From Udeniomyces pyricola (lineage: Eukaryota; Basidiomycota; Tremellomycetes; Cystofilobasidiales; Mrakiaceae), in NCBI GenBank assembly GCA_039545295.1, contig BCIK01000004.1:1241389-1305388 (forward strand): a DNA stretch of 64,000 nt, read 5' to 3'. The notes below the pieces were generated by a model. That model ran no database searches and was not told the DNA's origin. It saw only the letters and a program-made list of their open reading frames with translations. Position 1 is the stretch's first letter, and each line of letters begins with the position of its first letter. Shown here piece by piece: positions 13,199 to 25,140 of this stretch. Position numbers and translations under genes: made by a program.

Positions 13199-13884
13199 GA
13201 TGTGGGTAGCCGGTGCGGGAAGGGGACAAGGGGAGTGATTTCGGGAAGGGAGATGGTTGAGCTGTTGGAAGGTGAGGAACGGTGTGAGAGTTGGGTGTAT
13301 GGGAGATGAGATGGGATGGGTTGATGAGGACGATAGAAAGTGATGAGCGACTGGTGATGATGATGGCAATGTTGATGAGGGCCGAGGATATTGGTTCGTG
13401 AGATCAAGGGGGGGTGATGATCGATATGATTGCTGATCAGTTCAGATGGCCAAGCCGAAGGACTCATGATCTATCTGCGCTTCCCGGCAAGATTCAGTAT
13501 GCATATTAACATGCATGTATACAATACGTACACAAATGTTCAACACCATAATTAGATATTCATGTACATATAATGAGGCTTGCTATATATATAAAAACGT
13601 ACTCTGTTGAGAAAAATTTGTACATCCCACCAACACATTGCAGTCATACATATTGGTCAGCAAAAATCAACAAATGCGCGGTCGAAAGGCAGGTGAACAA
13701 AGGTTACGAACTCGTTCTTTCCGGACGTTCCAAAGTTCCATGACGTACTTCGTTGACACTGGCCGTACCGCGCACCTTGGAATCCCCCTCTTCGGCGCTC
13801 GGCTTCTTCTTCACCACCGACCGCGCCCATCCCGTTCTCTCTGCATCCTTCGTTCTGATCCATCCTTGCTCAAATCTGACCCAC
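13199..13884. promoter_or_regulatory. Divergent promoter region, UBR1 (-) / PTEN (+), with a TATA-like element
   Basis: The two start codons point away from each other across 686 bases. An AT-rich island at about 13498-13600 contains a TATATATATAAAA element (13584-13596), about 290 bases upstream of the PTEN start, and repeated ATGCAT/ACATGCATGT-like palindromes near 13498-13520. Transcription start sites cannot be read from sequence alone. Confidence 0.45.
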
Positions 13885-16422
13885 ATGTTCCTCAAAAAAC
13901 TTGTCTCGGGTCCCAAGGCTCGCACCAGGGAGTCTAGTCACGACCTCGACCTTGTCTACCTCACGGATCGCATCATTCTCGTCAGTGGACCATGTCTTAT
14001 CGGTCTCGGCTCGGTCGCGCTGTCCGTCTAGCTCTTGTCGATCAGCCGCTTGTCCATCTTATTGAACATACCCCTGTGTCTGCTTTAATCTATCACAGAT
14101 GGGCTGTAAGCATTCAGCGCAATGGATCGACCGATTCTCGGCTCGATTATCCGCTGATACGAACCTGCTGCCTCATCCCCACTTCGTCATCCATCCTCGG
14201 CTAACTGCCGGCTGCCTGCACAATCACTACGTACACCATCCTTAGATCCAGCCTCAGGCCTCGAGGGCATCTATCGTAATGAGATGTCACACGTTCTTTC
14301 TTTCCTTGATGCCAAGCATGCCGACGCCTACAGGGTCTTCAACCTTTGTCCCATGAGCGAAAACTCGTACCCCCCAACCTCGTTTCACTCGCGCATCTCG
14401 AGATACCCTTTCCCCGACCATCACGCGCCGCCTCTCTCGATGCTTCACCTTGCCACGGCTGAAATGGAGCAATGGCTCGACAGGAAGCCTGAGAATGTCG
14501 TCGTCATTCACTGCAAAGGTTTGTACTCACTCATGTCTTGATCTGATGTTGCTTATTCCGGGACAGATGTCTGACTTCATGATTTGTACGCCTATTCTGC
14601 TACACAATCTTCGCATGTAGCTGGCAAGGGAAGGACTGGTACCATGGCCTGCTGCCTCGTGGAGCGACTCGGAGGCGTATGTAACACTTTTCATTTATCG
14701 TGCTTAGAACGTAGATGCCGTCTAGGTTCGTACTAACGCTTATCAGATCTACAACGAATCAGGTCTCGAATGTCTCCAAAGTACATGGTATCCTCAATGG
14801 TGAGGTGCCTGTTCCTGGACAACATGAGGACGATCTTCACGGCGAAGGCGAGGACGTCGAGGGCGGATCTATTACAGGTCCTTCGGATCTGACCTCGGCC
14901 TACTCGGAAGAGCCCATTGTCACGTCTGAACCGCCTTCCGATTCAGCATCTACCAAGACACCTGAGAAGAAGAAGAAAGTTAAGAAGGGCGGATCCAAGT
15001 ACACGATCCAAGACAGGGAACGCTTTCCACCCCATCCAGCCCAGGATCTCTTTGATTTTCACACGAGCAAGCGCATGGCCAATCCCAAGTCACTGCGTCC
15101 GGGAGTCAGGTACGTCGTAGATCGTGTTTGATCTTCTTTCTTCTGTTTGCTTTTGCTCAGACGGGCGAGTTGTTCTTTTTCTTTCTTTTTTTCTTCTTTT
15201 TTTTTTCTTCTTACCGTCTGCACATCATGCAGCATTCCGAGCCAACGGCGGTTTGTCCGATACTTTCAAGATTCGCTCAAGAACATGTCGTCCTCTTCCT
15301 CGCCGTATCCGCATCTATCTTCTACCTCTCATCCAACGATGCTTCGGCTCAAGAGCGTCACCGTGACCCATGCACACGCATCTTCATCCGTCACACCCAA
15401 AATTCGCGGCGAGGTGTCTCGATACCTCGATTCCTTTGTAACTGACCTTGAATCTCGAGTGTCAGCCTCATCGGATGAAGATGCTACCACCAAGAAAATG
15501 GCCAATCTCAGTTTCAGCCAGGTCGCAGGAGCTGGGGGCCTCGGTATTGGCATGAGCGGCTTTGGGACGGATGAGGTCGGCGGTGAAGGGAAAGCCGGTG
15601 AATCATCGGCGTCTTCAGGTGGTGTTAAGGGTGGGGGTATGGTCAGAGCGATCGGTGTACTCAAGGAAAGAACTGTCGAAGTTGGGGCCAAGGACTTTGT
15701 CGATGGCGAGGCGACCACAACTGTGAGCTAAATGTTCGATTTGTCCAAACACCGTCCTCATCTCATCGTGACTGATGATGACTTGTTTTGCCCTTGATCA
15801 GCCCCTCCTCACGCACCACCTCGTTCCTGTGGAGCCTATCATCATTAATTCCGATCGAGAACTCAAACTACAGGTCATGTTGGGCGACGAGAGTGGCCCT
15901 CAGACAGTAAAGTCGTTGACGGGACTCAAGGCGCTCAAGGCGCACGGGCTCAAGACTTCAGGGATGAACGCTCTGCTTGGCCAGGTCAGTCCAGCAATTG
16001 TGGTGTATTATCGCACCATCGTATGTGCACTGGACTCATCTGAACTTTGCAATCTCGTTCTATATTCTCAGAGCACATCTTCGCTTGGTTGGCTTTGGCT
16101 CGTTCCCGCCTTCCATCTTCCTTCGCCCACAAGCACTTCGAACTCGACTGCGCCACGAACCCACACCCTCGAGTTCACTCGCGAGTTGATCGACTTCCGA
16201 TCGAAGTCAATGCGATCTGTCAAGATTGTTTTCGAAGAGGTTTCATCGGAAAACAAACATGCGACCAAGCCGGCTGATGATACGACCGTCCCTATCACTC
16301 CCAAATCTACCTCTTCGGAAGGTGTATCTGGGACTGGAGAGATTGTTCCCGAAGAGAGCCAGAGACCCCAGGCGGTCATGCTCGGAGATGATAGCAAAAC
16401 GGAAGGGGGAGAGCATGCATAG
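13885..16422 (+). CDS. PTEN-type phosphatidylinositol-3,4,5-trisphosphate 3-phosphatase
   Basis: Dephosphorylates the 3-position of phosphoinositides and so opposes PI3-kinase. It starts MFLKKLVSGPKAR, matching the PTEN N-terminal lipid-binding motif followed by LDLVYLTDRII. The dual-specificity phosphatase domain continues near 14290-14520 (YRVFNLCPM, YPFPDHHAPPLSMLH), and the active-site loop HCKAGKGRTG is complete after splicing: HCK ends exon at about 14518 and AGKGRTG begins after a TAG acceptor at about 14620. Catalytic Cys, Arg and both P-loop Lys are present. IPSQRRFVRYFQDSL near 15235-15280 marks the end of the phosphatase domain. The remainder, to EGGEHA and stop at 16420-16422, corresponds to the C2-domain region and a low-complexity acidic tail. 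It contains inserts (Gly/Ser-rich near 15520-15640) that make the C2 part longer than in animal PTEN. About seven short introns are evident. Confidence 0.9.
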
Positions 16423-17053
16423 ACTGGATGAGACGGCTGGCTGTGTTGAGGCTTGGTCTGTTCCTACTTTTGCGAGCGTGGTAATACATATTCAGTTGTA
16501 GATGGTACAAGTCATCATATGCTCAATCCTGGAGTGATCTCACTCAGGTTCGGAAGGACAAATTCGCCTCTCTACACAGCCTGGCGTTGACTGCATTTTA
16601 ATGTTGCACTTGCTGCAGACGAGATGGTGTGGGTCAAAGGAAGAGGGTCGGCTGGTTTGACAAAAGATGCAAACAGGTAAATGGTGTCAGCTGCTGGTCA
16701 TAAGAAAAGCGAAAGCCATAGACAAATCGGGCATCAACATGCCCCTGAGCGCCGAGAGCATAGATGAAGTATGTTGATTGAGCAAGTATTCCGCAGTATC
16801 GATTCTGTCGAAGCCTTTCTCAGTAGGACGCTCAGACAGACGTACGACGCTGAAAATGGAGGTCACGCGAGATAGATGGATGGAAGGGTCTTGTTTCGAT
16901 TTTCACGCATTTTTCGAGATGTTCACCTGGATGTCACAGATCACATGTCACTTGTCACACATCTGTACGTTGTAGGCAAATGGCCATAGTCACGTGGGAT
17001 GTTCCGATTCCGATTCGGAATTACGCAGCGAGTGATGCTGTCCCAAGACGGCC
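16423..17053. other. Intergenic region, PTEN 3' flank and IKS1 upstream region
   Basis: Both flanking genes read rightwards. No open frame with splice context or recognisable motif is present. The last 100 bases could contain a 5' exon of the downstream kinase, because its first readable frame seems to begin at an intron acceptor (see the IKS1 entry). Confidence 0.4.
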
Positions 17054-20000
17054 ATGGATGCCTCGACCTCTGATTACCCATCTCTCTTTCCTCATTCTTC
17101 ATCCCCTATGAGTCTTATTCCATCCTCTTGGCGAACTGTCCTGTATGCGGCTTCCCGTTCTACGTCATCCGTCTTTTGCACGATGTTGTATCCGTCGTTG
17201 ACCCACTCCGCGTTGATCCGCCCGTTCTTCCGCGCAGGCAAACACCTAACGCCCTCGTCCTCTATGATCCACCCTCACATGCCCTCACCGTTCTCAAACA
17301 TCAGCATCAGCATCATCAACTCATTGGGGGAGCCTCACCTCTATCTCGCCCAGGAGATACTCTTTATCTTGGCGAGCGCGATGATGGACGACCACAGAGA
17401 TTCGGATCCCTGGAGGGGGCTGGACTTGGCCTTCTCAGAAAGCCAGAAGAGGTCTGCCCGCTCTGCCGACGACCGGTGATCCGACCCGGTACAGAGGTAA
17501 GACAAATCGCAGATTAGCTAATTGCCTGGCTAAGTTCGCGCTGACAGATGCAGTAATGATCTGATCTGATCGTTGAACTACCGCTGCTAACACAACATGC
17601 TTCATCCCTCCTTGTTCGGCATGGCTCGCGTGAGTGTAGTCTGAATCACCACTTTCCGACCCTCATTTCCAGCGCCCACCCGAGCCGAACCAGTCACATA
17701 TCAGTTCCAAACACAATGATCAGCCTAATCACGTCCCTGAACCGCCTTCGAACCGATACTTCTCAATCCTTTCTCGCGCTAATACTCCCATCTCATCCCC
17801 TCGGGCTAGCCATGGCTCGCGTATCAAAGCTTTCTTCAGCCGTTCTTCTCCATCGCCGAGCCAAGATGATTCACTTCCTTCAGATCTGGAGCAAGACTCG
17901 GGAGATGAAACAGATGGTGGAAGGTTCGAGGAAGAAGTTGAAGAGGAAAAAGCGGAATCATCTGAACAGATGACATCGTCATCTCGCCAAACAATGCAAG
18001 GAGGCTCGCATCCAAATCAACGTCGAAGATCGACATCACGATCTCGCCGCAAGCTAAATGAAGAGAACTCAGGAGCTCATGGTTACTACGAGCGATTTTT
18101 CAAAGAAGAGCGGCGTCTTGGTATGGGCGCCAATGGAACGGTTTACCTCTGGTCAGTGCGTCAGTTTTGAATATCACCATTTAGGATGGTTTGTTCAAGA
18201 ACACTGAACTTACTCGCCATCTGTATCGTGATTCGTAGCCAACATGTTTTGGATGGTCAAGATCTAGGCACATATGCTATCAAAAAAGTTGCTGTCGGGT
18301 CGTCGCACGATTACCTCGTCAAAGTTTTGAAAGAAGTCAAGCTCTTACAGGGACTCAGGCATGAGAATATCGTTCGTCTACTCCTATCCTGAAGAGTTGT
18401 ATTACGGAGTCGCATGACCACGGGCTGACAATCATTTTGCAGGTCGTTTATCATCATGCATGGATCGAACCGACTCGATTCTCGATGTAAGTCTCAATTT
18501 TGCTTGTGGAACATCGCTACGTACCGACAGAGATATGTTGAGCAACACTGAACCTCTGTAATTTTCACCCCCAGGCTAGCTCCCCCGATCCAAGCCCTCC
18601 AGTCAGTCCGCGATTCGGTTTGCTGCCTCACGCACGATGAAATGCCTGATATAAAATTTGTCCCTTCTCTTCCAGCATATTAATGCAGTACGCATCGTCT
18701 GGATCGCTCGAAGATTACATCAATTCGCGTGCCAATCCGCCGCCCACTGTATCAGACTATGCCGGTCCATCTCTGTTCGAACCAGGTTCTGCCGAAGCCG
18801 CCAAAGCCGCATTTCGAGCTCGCCGCAAATCATCGCACGGCGCCAATGCAGGGGAAAGGACTGCGTTAGATCGAGGGGAAAAGAGAGGGGTGAGATTACT
18901 TGGAAGAGAGGAGATTGAGATCATCTTTGGAGGGATTGTCAAGGGACTTTCATATCTGGTGAGAATATGTGTTTTCAGCGTGAATTTCTCTAGCTCGAAG
19001 GACGATTGCTGATGCCATCAAATCTGGTCGAAATCCCAAAGCACGATCATGATATCCTCCACCTCGACCTCAAGTGCCTTAATGTGCTGCTTCATCAAGA
19101 GGAAGGCGAGCCGTATCCTCGAGCTTTGATCAGTACGTTACTGTGTCTACGTATAGCGAAGCGTAGGGTTCCATCAGTATTCAGATAAAGTGGAGGGAAC
19201 CTCACGACGCTTTGACTGTAAAATGACGTCAGGTGATTTCGGAACTTCAAGGATCGTCACGTTTAATTCAGCTCAGACGGATCTCCGCTCGGGGAACACG
19301 GTAAGCTTATCGTCTTGTTCGACGATGACGAGGACGAGACCTTTCGGCATGCTTATACTGCTCGAACTCACTGCTCTTTTGTTTCGAACACAGGGCACGC
19401 TCGAGTATGCGAGCCCAGAAAGCTTAGATCTCGATGCTCATGGTCACCTTCGAGAGTGGGGTAAAGAGGGTGACTTATGGAGCCTCGGCATGATTCTTCA
19501 TAAACTCCTGTTCTTCAAGCTGCCTTTCTCTGCGGCCGACGACTTCGATTGTGAGTGCAGTTTGTAGGAGAATTAGGCGTACAGGACTTCAGAGGGTCAT
19601 GAACGACGGCGAGTGATGAGATTAGCAGCCAGCTGCGTCAGTTGACATTCAACTGCGGCACTACATCGCCTTTTTTTCTTTTTTTCTTTTGACACTCATT
19701 CCACAAGTGCTTGCACAGGAACTCAAAGATTATCCAGGGTTTGTACACCTCGATTCCTTACGTCGTTCTCGTAGTCTTTTCTTGAGTTCATATCTCGTCC
19801 ATGCAACATTCTCTTTGCTTTTACTAGACTAAACTTGCTTCTTCTTTCTGTACCGTTGAACAGCTTCATCCCGACTGCAAGCAACGTATCCTCCTTTGAA
19901 CGACGCGGCCTTCCTCGCGAGTTTCTGTTCATTCTCGCTGGTCTGCTAACGACGGACGCTTCCAAGCGATTGACGTGTAACCGAGTTCTGCGCATTCTCG

Positions 20001-21158
20001 CAACGGGTCTCGAGGTCAGCTGAAACGTTGTTTCTGGTGATTTGCCCTCCGAGTGTTACCATCTCCAGGCCCCGGCTTGACATGTTCACGGCACTGAATC
20101 GATGCCAAATCTCTACCAGGATGTACCTTTCTCATACGCCACTACAAATATCGATCCCAACCCATATCATCCCCTAGCACCTGTCCCCTATCGCAGGACC
20201 ACGGCCACTTCATCTTCTGCTATCACAACAGCCATGCTCGGCCAAGTGTTCGAGGACGTCGATGAATCCCATATATCTTCAGCTCATCTTTTCCCAGAAT
20301 CGCAGCGGCAAGAGCGGCGGCCGCCAACACCAGATGGGGTCCTCTCATCGCCTTCGTCGACCTCGGGTGCTCGAGGTGAACACGACTTAAAGCTCTCACT
20401 TGGCCCTCGGGATACGTCTACAATCACGACGGTGGGATCCGAAAAGAGACGTACAGTAAACTTCGTGAGGCAAGAACGAAGCTTGTCCATCTCAAGCAAT
20501 CAGACCGAGGTTCGTTGTCGTCTTCTCTGGCTCGTCTTTGGATTATTTGTTTATGAAGAAGAGTCTTCCCAACCTGATAAGATTCACGGATTAAATCGAG
20601 CTGCTGAACATCTCCACTTCCTGGTCATTTGTGTTTGAATAGCAACCAATGGAGTCTACGTCTCACCAACATCTTGTCCGGGACGAAGATCATTCCTCTC
20701 CAAATAAGTCCGGGTTATTCAACAGAGCTACATCGCTACCGAACGTTCTTCTCGATTCCAATCCTATTCCGCGTATCCTTTATCCCCCTCTCCGTCATGA
20801 TCAGTCGTTCATTCCATCACGAATGCTAGTTCTTCTCCAACCTAGCGTCTCACGCTTAGAAAGAGTACTCTCTCCAGCATTCTTCTCCAGGATGCTCGTT
20901 GTGATCAAATTTCTTTCCGTTCACTACATGTTCCCATCCCCTTCACTAGCACTCCAGACGTTCATTCTCGTAGCCGCCCTCCTTTTGAGTCCCAGACCTT
21001 CTGCAGCCGACGGCCTCCATCACCGAGACCGATTCCATACTCCTCGATCAGCAGGCAGAAACCTCAAGGAAGGACGGTGGCCTGAATGGACCGTCGTCTT
21101 GGGATTGTTGGTACACTTTGGGACTTTAGGCGTGGTTTGGTGGGGGAAGGACGGGTGA
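17054..21158 (+). CDS. IKS1: Iks1-type serine/threonine protein kinase with N-terminal Cys pairs and C-terminal membrane segment
   Basis: Fungal kinase of poorly known role; the yeast IKS1 mutant is sensitive to ion stress. The N-terminal region has CPVCGFPF (about 17137) and CPLCRRP (about 17455), flanking ALVLYDPPSHALTV, a combination seen in Iks1. The kinase domain has the Gly loop LGMGANGTVYL (about 18120), the catalytic Lys in YAIKKVAVG, LRHENIV, the catalytic loop HLDLKCLNVLL (Leu in place of the usual Arg after His), then DFGTSR and GTLEYASPESLD after splicing, and GDLWSLGMILHKLLFF (about 19475). The C-terminus has a hydrophobic helix, TVVLGLLVHFGTLGVVWW, ending KDG and stop 21156-21158, as in Iks1 homologues. 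About eight introns are present. The start is uncertain: the ATG at 17054 is not in the frame of the Cys-rich segment, which opens only after a stop at 17071. Confidence 0.85.
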
Positions 21159-21576
21159 CGAATAAGTTCATCAAGGCCTCTTTGTGACACTCAAGATTCA
21201 GGAAGATGACAATGTGCTCACACGCAGTGTATCAGAGAGATTCCATGAGAACGAAAACTTAGAGGCGGGCTGCAAATTATAGCCGTGCAGAATTACTAAC
21301 GAAAGCATAGGAGCGAGACACGTAATGAGCATGTAGCTATGTGTTGAAAGGACGGAGAAGAAAGGACGGAGAAAGTTGATCAAGAGTCGAGCGATGATGT
21401 CCAATGATACGAGAAGGTAGCAGGTAGAATGGCAGCTAATAGGGAATATAGATATCGCATACCAGACAAGCAAGAGGATTGACATGCACGTCGAAAAAGA
21501 GAACAGAAAAAGCATAAGAAGAACGCAAGCGTCGAAGCAGAGAGCATCAGGCAGGGAATATGCGAAGTAACTTGAA
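21159..21576. other. Short convergent 3' intergenic region
   Basis: It lies between the stop of the Iks1 kinase (+, 21158) and the stop of the unidentified minus-strand gene (21577). Nothing beyond 3' untranslated sequence is seen. Two near-identical GGACGGAGAA-containing stretches at about 21350-21373 form a short tandem duplication. Confidence 0.5.
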
Positions 21577-24500
21577 TCATGATCGTTTGAAAAGACCCAT
21601 GAGTCTGGAGTCATATCCGTCGTTTTCGATCAATTCCCGACCCTGAGCGGCCAGAATGCTGGAGACCAAGCTGCCATCGGCGAGATTAGATCGTCGGTGC
21701 CTTTGAAAATTGAGCCGGCCGTCAACTACATCACGGGCTCTCTCTTCCTGATTCGCGTATATGTTGTCACCCGCAAACGTTGACATACAACGATGAAGGA
21801 GCGGGAGGCTTTCACTAAACCGTCGAGGGGAGTGTAGAGAGCGCAGATCGGCGAGACTGTGATGTGGACGGGATGCGAGGGACCTCAAGCCTGTTTGAGG
21901 ACGAGAAGTCGGTAAGGAAAGCAGATCAGCGGAAGCATTGGGTGTCAACTGAGGTGATCGCGAAGGCGAAGTATGACGATATTGAGGGCATGAGAGATTG
22001 GCCAGGTCGAGACGATCGTAAGATTCGTGGGACGCGGACAAGTAGTCGGGCGAGAAAAAGCTCATCAGAGAAGCATTGTCAGCAGCATCGGCACTGGCGA
22101 CATCGTCGGCGTCTTCTGACTGCTGATAATGGCATGAAGATGGTCGTCGAGGGAAATAGGAAAATGACAGCTCCGAGAGTTCTCCTAATTCGCGTTCTTC
22201 GACAAGCATAGAATCAGCATGTTGCGACGAAACAGACAAAAACGATTCATCATCAGGTTGGTCGAGGTGTAGCGATGGCGCATAGCGGTGAGTATCATGG
22301 GAAGCGTGAGAATCAAGGATGGAGCAGGCTGAGAAGCAGGTTACATCATCGGTAAGTAGAGGCAATCGATTACTGGCGGGAATAGAGAAGGATAAACGGC
22401 TGTCGGACCGGGTCGAAAACGAAGGGCGCCCTTGGCTTCTCGGACGGATCAGAGTATGGGACAAAAGCGTGCTGTATGGGAGTTGGCCAGGTTCACCGAC
22501 ATGCCACAGATTCCTAGTCTCGTAGTCACCGCTAGATGAGATGCTCGCCCTTGAGCTTTCCAGGTGGGGGGTATCGCCTTTATAAATCCGTCTCTTTCTT
22601 GAGAGACCCTTTTCAAGATCAGCCTCATTTAAGTAAGCTTCCAGAGAGTCGGGGCTCACAGGAGGGTCGCGGGGAGAAGAAGCGCGGGATGAGACGACAG
22701 ATTTTGAGTCGATGTGAGGCGGTGTTTGGTCAAGGCAGGTTCGGTGAGACAGGGTGAGATGAGAAGGCTGATGAAGAGTCGGAGTTTTGGAAGAAAGTGC
22801 AGGTGATGATTCGGCCGTAGTCGAGTGGCGCGATCTCGCGCAAGCATGTTGAGGTAAATGTGATTTGATAGAGTCTGACTTCTCGACATCTTCCTTCACC
22901 ACTGGTCTCTCTGCCTCTTCTTCCTCCATCTCTGGCCAGCTAGGAGAATAAGCCGGCTGGCGCCGGACGATTCTGTTGTCCCTTCCTGGACTGGCAACAC
23001 TAGCAAAGAATGGCGACTTTGTTATCGTTGATGTCACTCTCTCTTGTGGTTGCGGTTCATTATCATCCGAGTTCGCTTCGGATTGGTCTTGATTCAGGCT
23101 AGGCTCGGTCGTTGCACCGCATTTTGATGATGCGTCCGAATCTGGGTTGTTCTTGATTGCTTTTTTCGCGGAATCACGAAGTTCAGGCTGGATACAACGC
23201 CGCGTTTTACGTCGAAATGAGTTGGATGATGGCGAGGTTGTAGATGAGACATTGGTGACATCTAACGGCGACAGATGCCGATTAAGAAAGCGAGTCTCCG
23301 AGAAGACAAGACCTGGGTCAAACCACATCACATCAGCAGGTGTCTCTTGAAAGGCATGACTGACTCAAAGCAGGACACATAATTGAGTGTATGTACCTCT
23401 CTTGACACTTGTGCCCGTGCCTATGACCTTGAGAGACGCCTTGCCCTTGTTGAAGACACCGAGCCTGGGAAGAGGTTGAAGCTGATGAAGATGAGATCAG
23501 AAACGTTGTGCACCAGGTTGAGGATGCGTGCTGACTCGACGACTCCGTGACTATTTACGAGGACATGCTACATACAGTCAGTCTGCTACCTCCGACATTG
23601 CTTGCTTTGAATGTGTCCATCGCCCCTAGCCCCATCAGCCCCGCTGCTCGCCCCAAATTTCTCGCTGGATTTCCCTTTCTTTGATTCCGTGCTTCTTTTT
23701 TGTTGGCACGTCGCTCTTTATCCTTCTTGGTGTGCTTTCGCTTCACCCTCTCGACGCAATCAATCCCGTCCTTCGGGTTATTCTTCTCGGCGGAGAGATG
23801 TTTGCGGGGTCCGGAAGCGTGGGTAGGGATAAGGGCAGGGGAGCCAGTTGGATCAGCTTTGGGCGCCTGGATGATCGCAGCCTTTTCTCGACGGCGGCGT
23901 TTTCGATTCGCAAGTCCTGCAAACCTCGAAGAAGGCATGGGAGTTGAGATAAAAACCGAAGGTCACCGTCTGATGTTAGCAGCTGAAGGTAGTCATTTAG
24001 TGTGGATGATGTTTGGGCAAACTCCAGACCTCGATCAGGAAGATGTTCTTGCCGGTACGTACTCACGACGTGGTCAGCGTCGCAATCGTCCGTCTCATTA
24101 AGTCCTTGGAAGCCCCGCTTCTGGACAACAACCTCTTCTTCTGTGCTGATGGCCGGCTTGGTCTTGACCTTTGGCCTCTTGCCGGTTGGATCGGTAGGAG
24201 TAATTTTGGCCTTTTTCTTCGTTTTGGGATCGTTCGCGCAGTCAACTGTAGTCGAGAGCTCTGATGGATGGAGCACCGGTACGGATCGAGGGGTTCGCGT
24301 TGTTCGGTGAGGAGTTTTTCGCAACGGCGATGACGGACGTAGGTGGTGTGTTGAGGAAGTTTGAAGCTCCGGATCCGTGCGTCGGGTCCGACGACGTTTA
24401 TCAGGCGATGAGACTTGGTCCGAAGACGCAATAACCTCGGAAGAGGCTCGCTTTTTGGCAGATCTTGAGCCAGCGGGAGCTGGAGGTTCGATGGACGATA

Positions 24501-25140
24501 GAGAGGCACCATGTGCTCGAGTGATGGTCGGAAGTCGAGTTGACTGCGTCTGGGGGGCTAACCTTCTCTGGAGTTCTTTTCGCGTCAAAACGACCTCGCT
24601 TCCACCTGATTCAAAGTGATCGAGTTCGGTTGGGTTTATGAGCGGTTCTTGAGGCGTCGGCTTGGAAATCCTGGGCTCCTTGGGCTCCTTCTTAGGCTCC
24701 TTGGCCGTCTTCTTAGTCGTTGAGCCAACCCGTTTTCTTTCCTCTCCATCTTTTCCCTTCATCCGGTCGATGAGTCTGACTCTGCCTAGACCTCCACTGA
24801 GTATCTCCTTCGATCCACTAGCGACACTTGTGCCTTTGGCGGCGAGTTCATTGAGAAGGTCCACGCCTTGAAGACCTTCGAGGCCTGTCGGATGGACGAG
24901 GGACGGTTTCCTGCTTGGTCTGACAGCGGCATTGCGCTCGTCTTTGTCGCGCTCGTCCTCAAGCGTGTCGAGGTAGGCGGACCAAAGGGCCTCGCCTTGG
25001 CGTTGATAGTAATCGAGATAGGGAATTTGGGATCGGACAAAAGCTTCGGTCCGGAGATCTGGTGGAGGGCGATCGGCGGTTGAGCGAGGGGGAAGAGAAG
25101 TCGCCGGACGCGTCGTGAGGGGCGCAGGAGTGGAAGCCAT
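21577..25140 (-). CDS. Hypothetical large basic/Ser-rich protein, multi-exon
   Basis: I do not recognise the family. It starts MASTPAPLTT at 25140; near the N-terminus a helical stretch reads VRSQIPYLDYYQRQGEALW, followed by long basic, disordered sequence. I read these introns: 23966-23917 (50 nt, TTTGCAG acceptor), leading in phase into GLANRKRRRREKAAI; then one from about 23570 to a CATCAG acceptor near 23483, giving SRLTLQPLPRLGVFNKGKAS; then a GTACAT donor near 23393 and a CCCAG acceptor near 23312, giving GLVFSETRFLNRHL. The final 1.7-kb exon is Ser/Pro/Arg-rich and ends DSRLMGLFKRS with the stop at 21577. The good phase across these junctions supports one gene of about 1,100 residues, but two genes are possible, with a second start at MPSSRFAGL (23938). 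Basic composition suggests a nuclear or cytoskeletal scaffold; this is inference. Confidence 0.55.
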
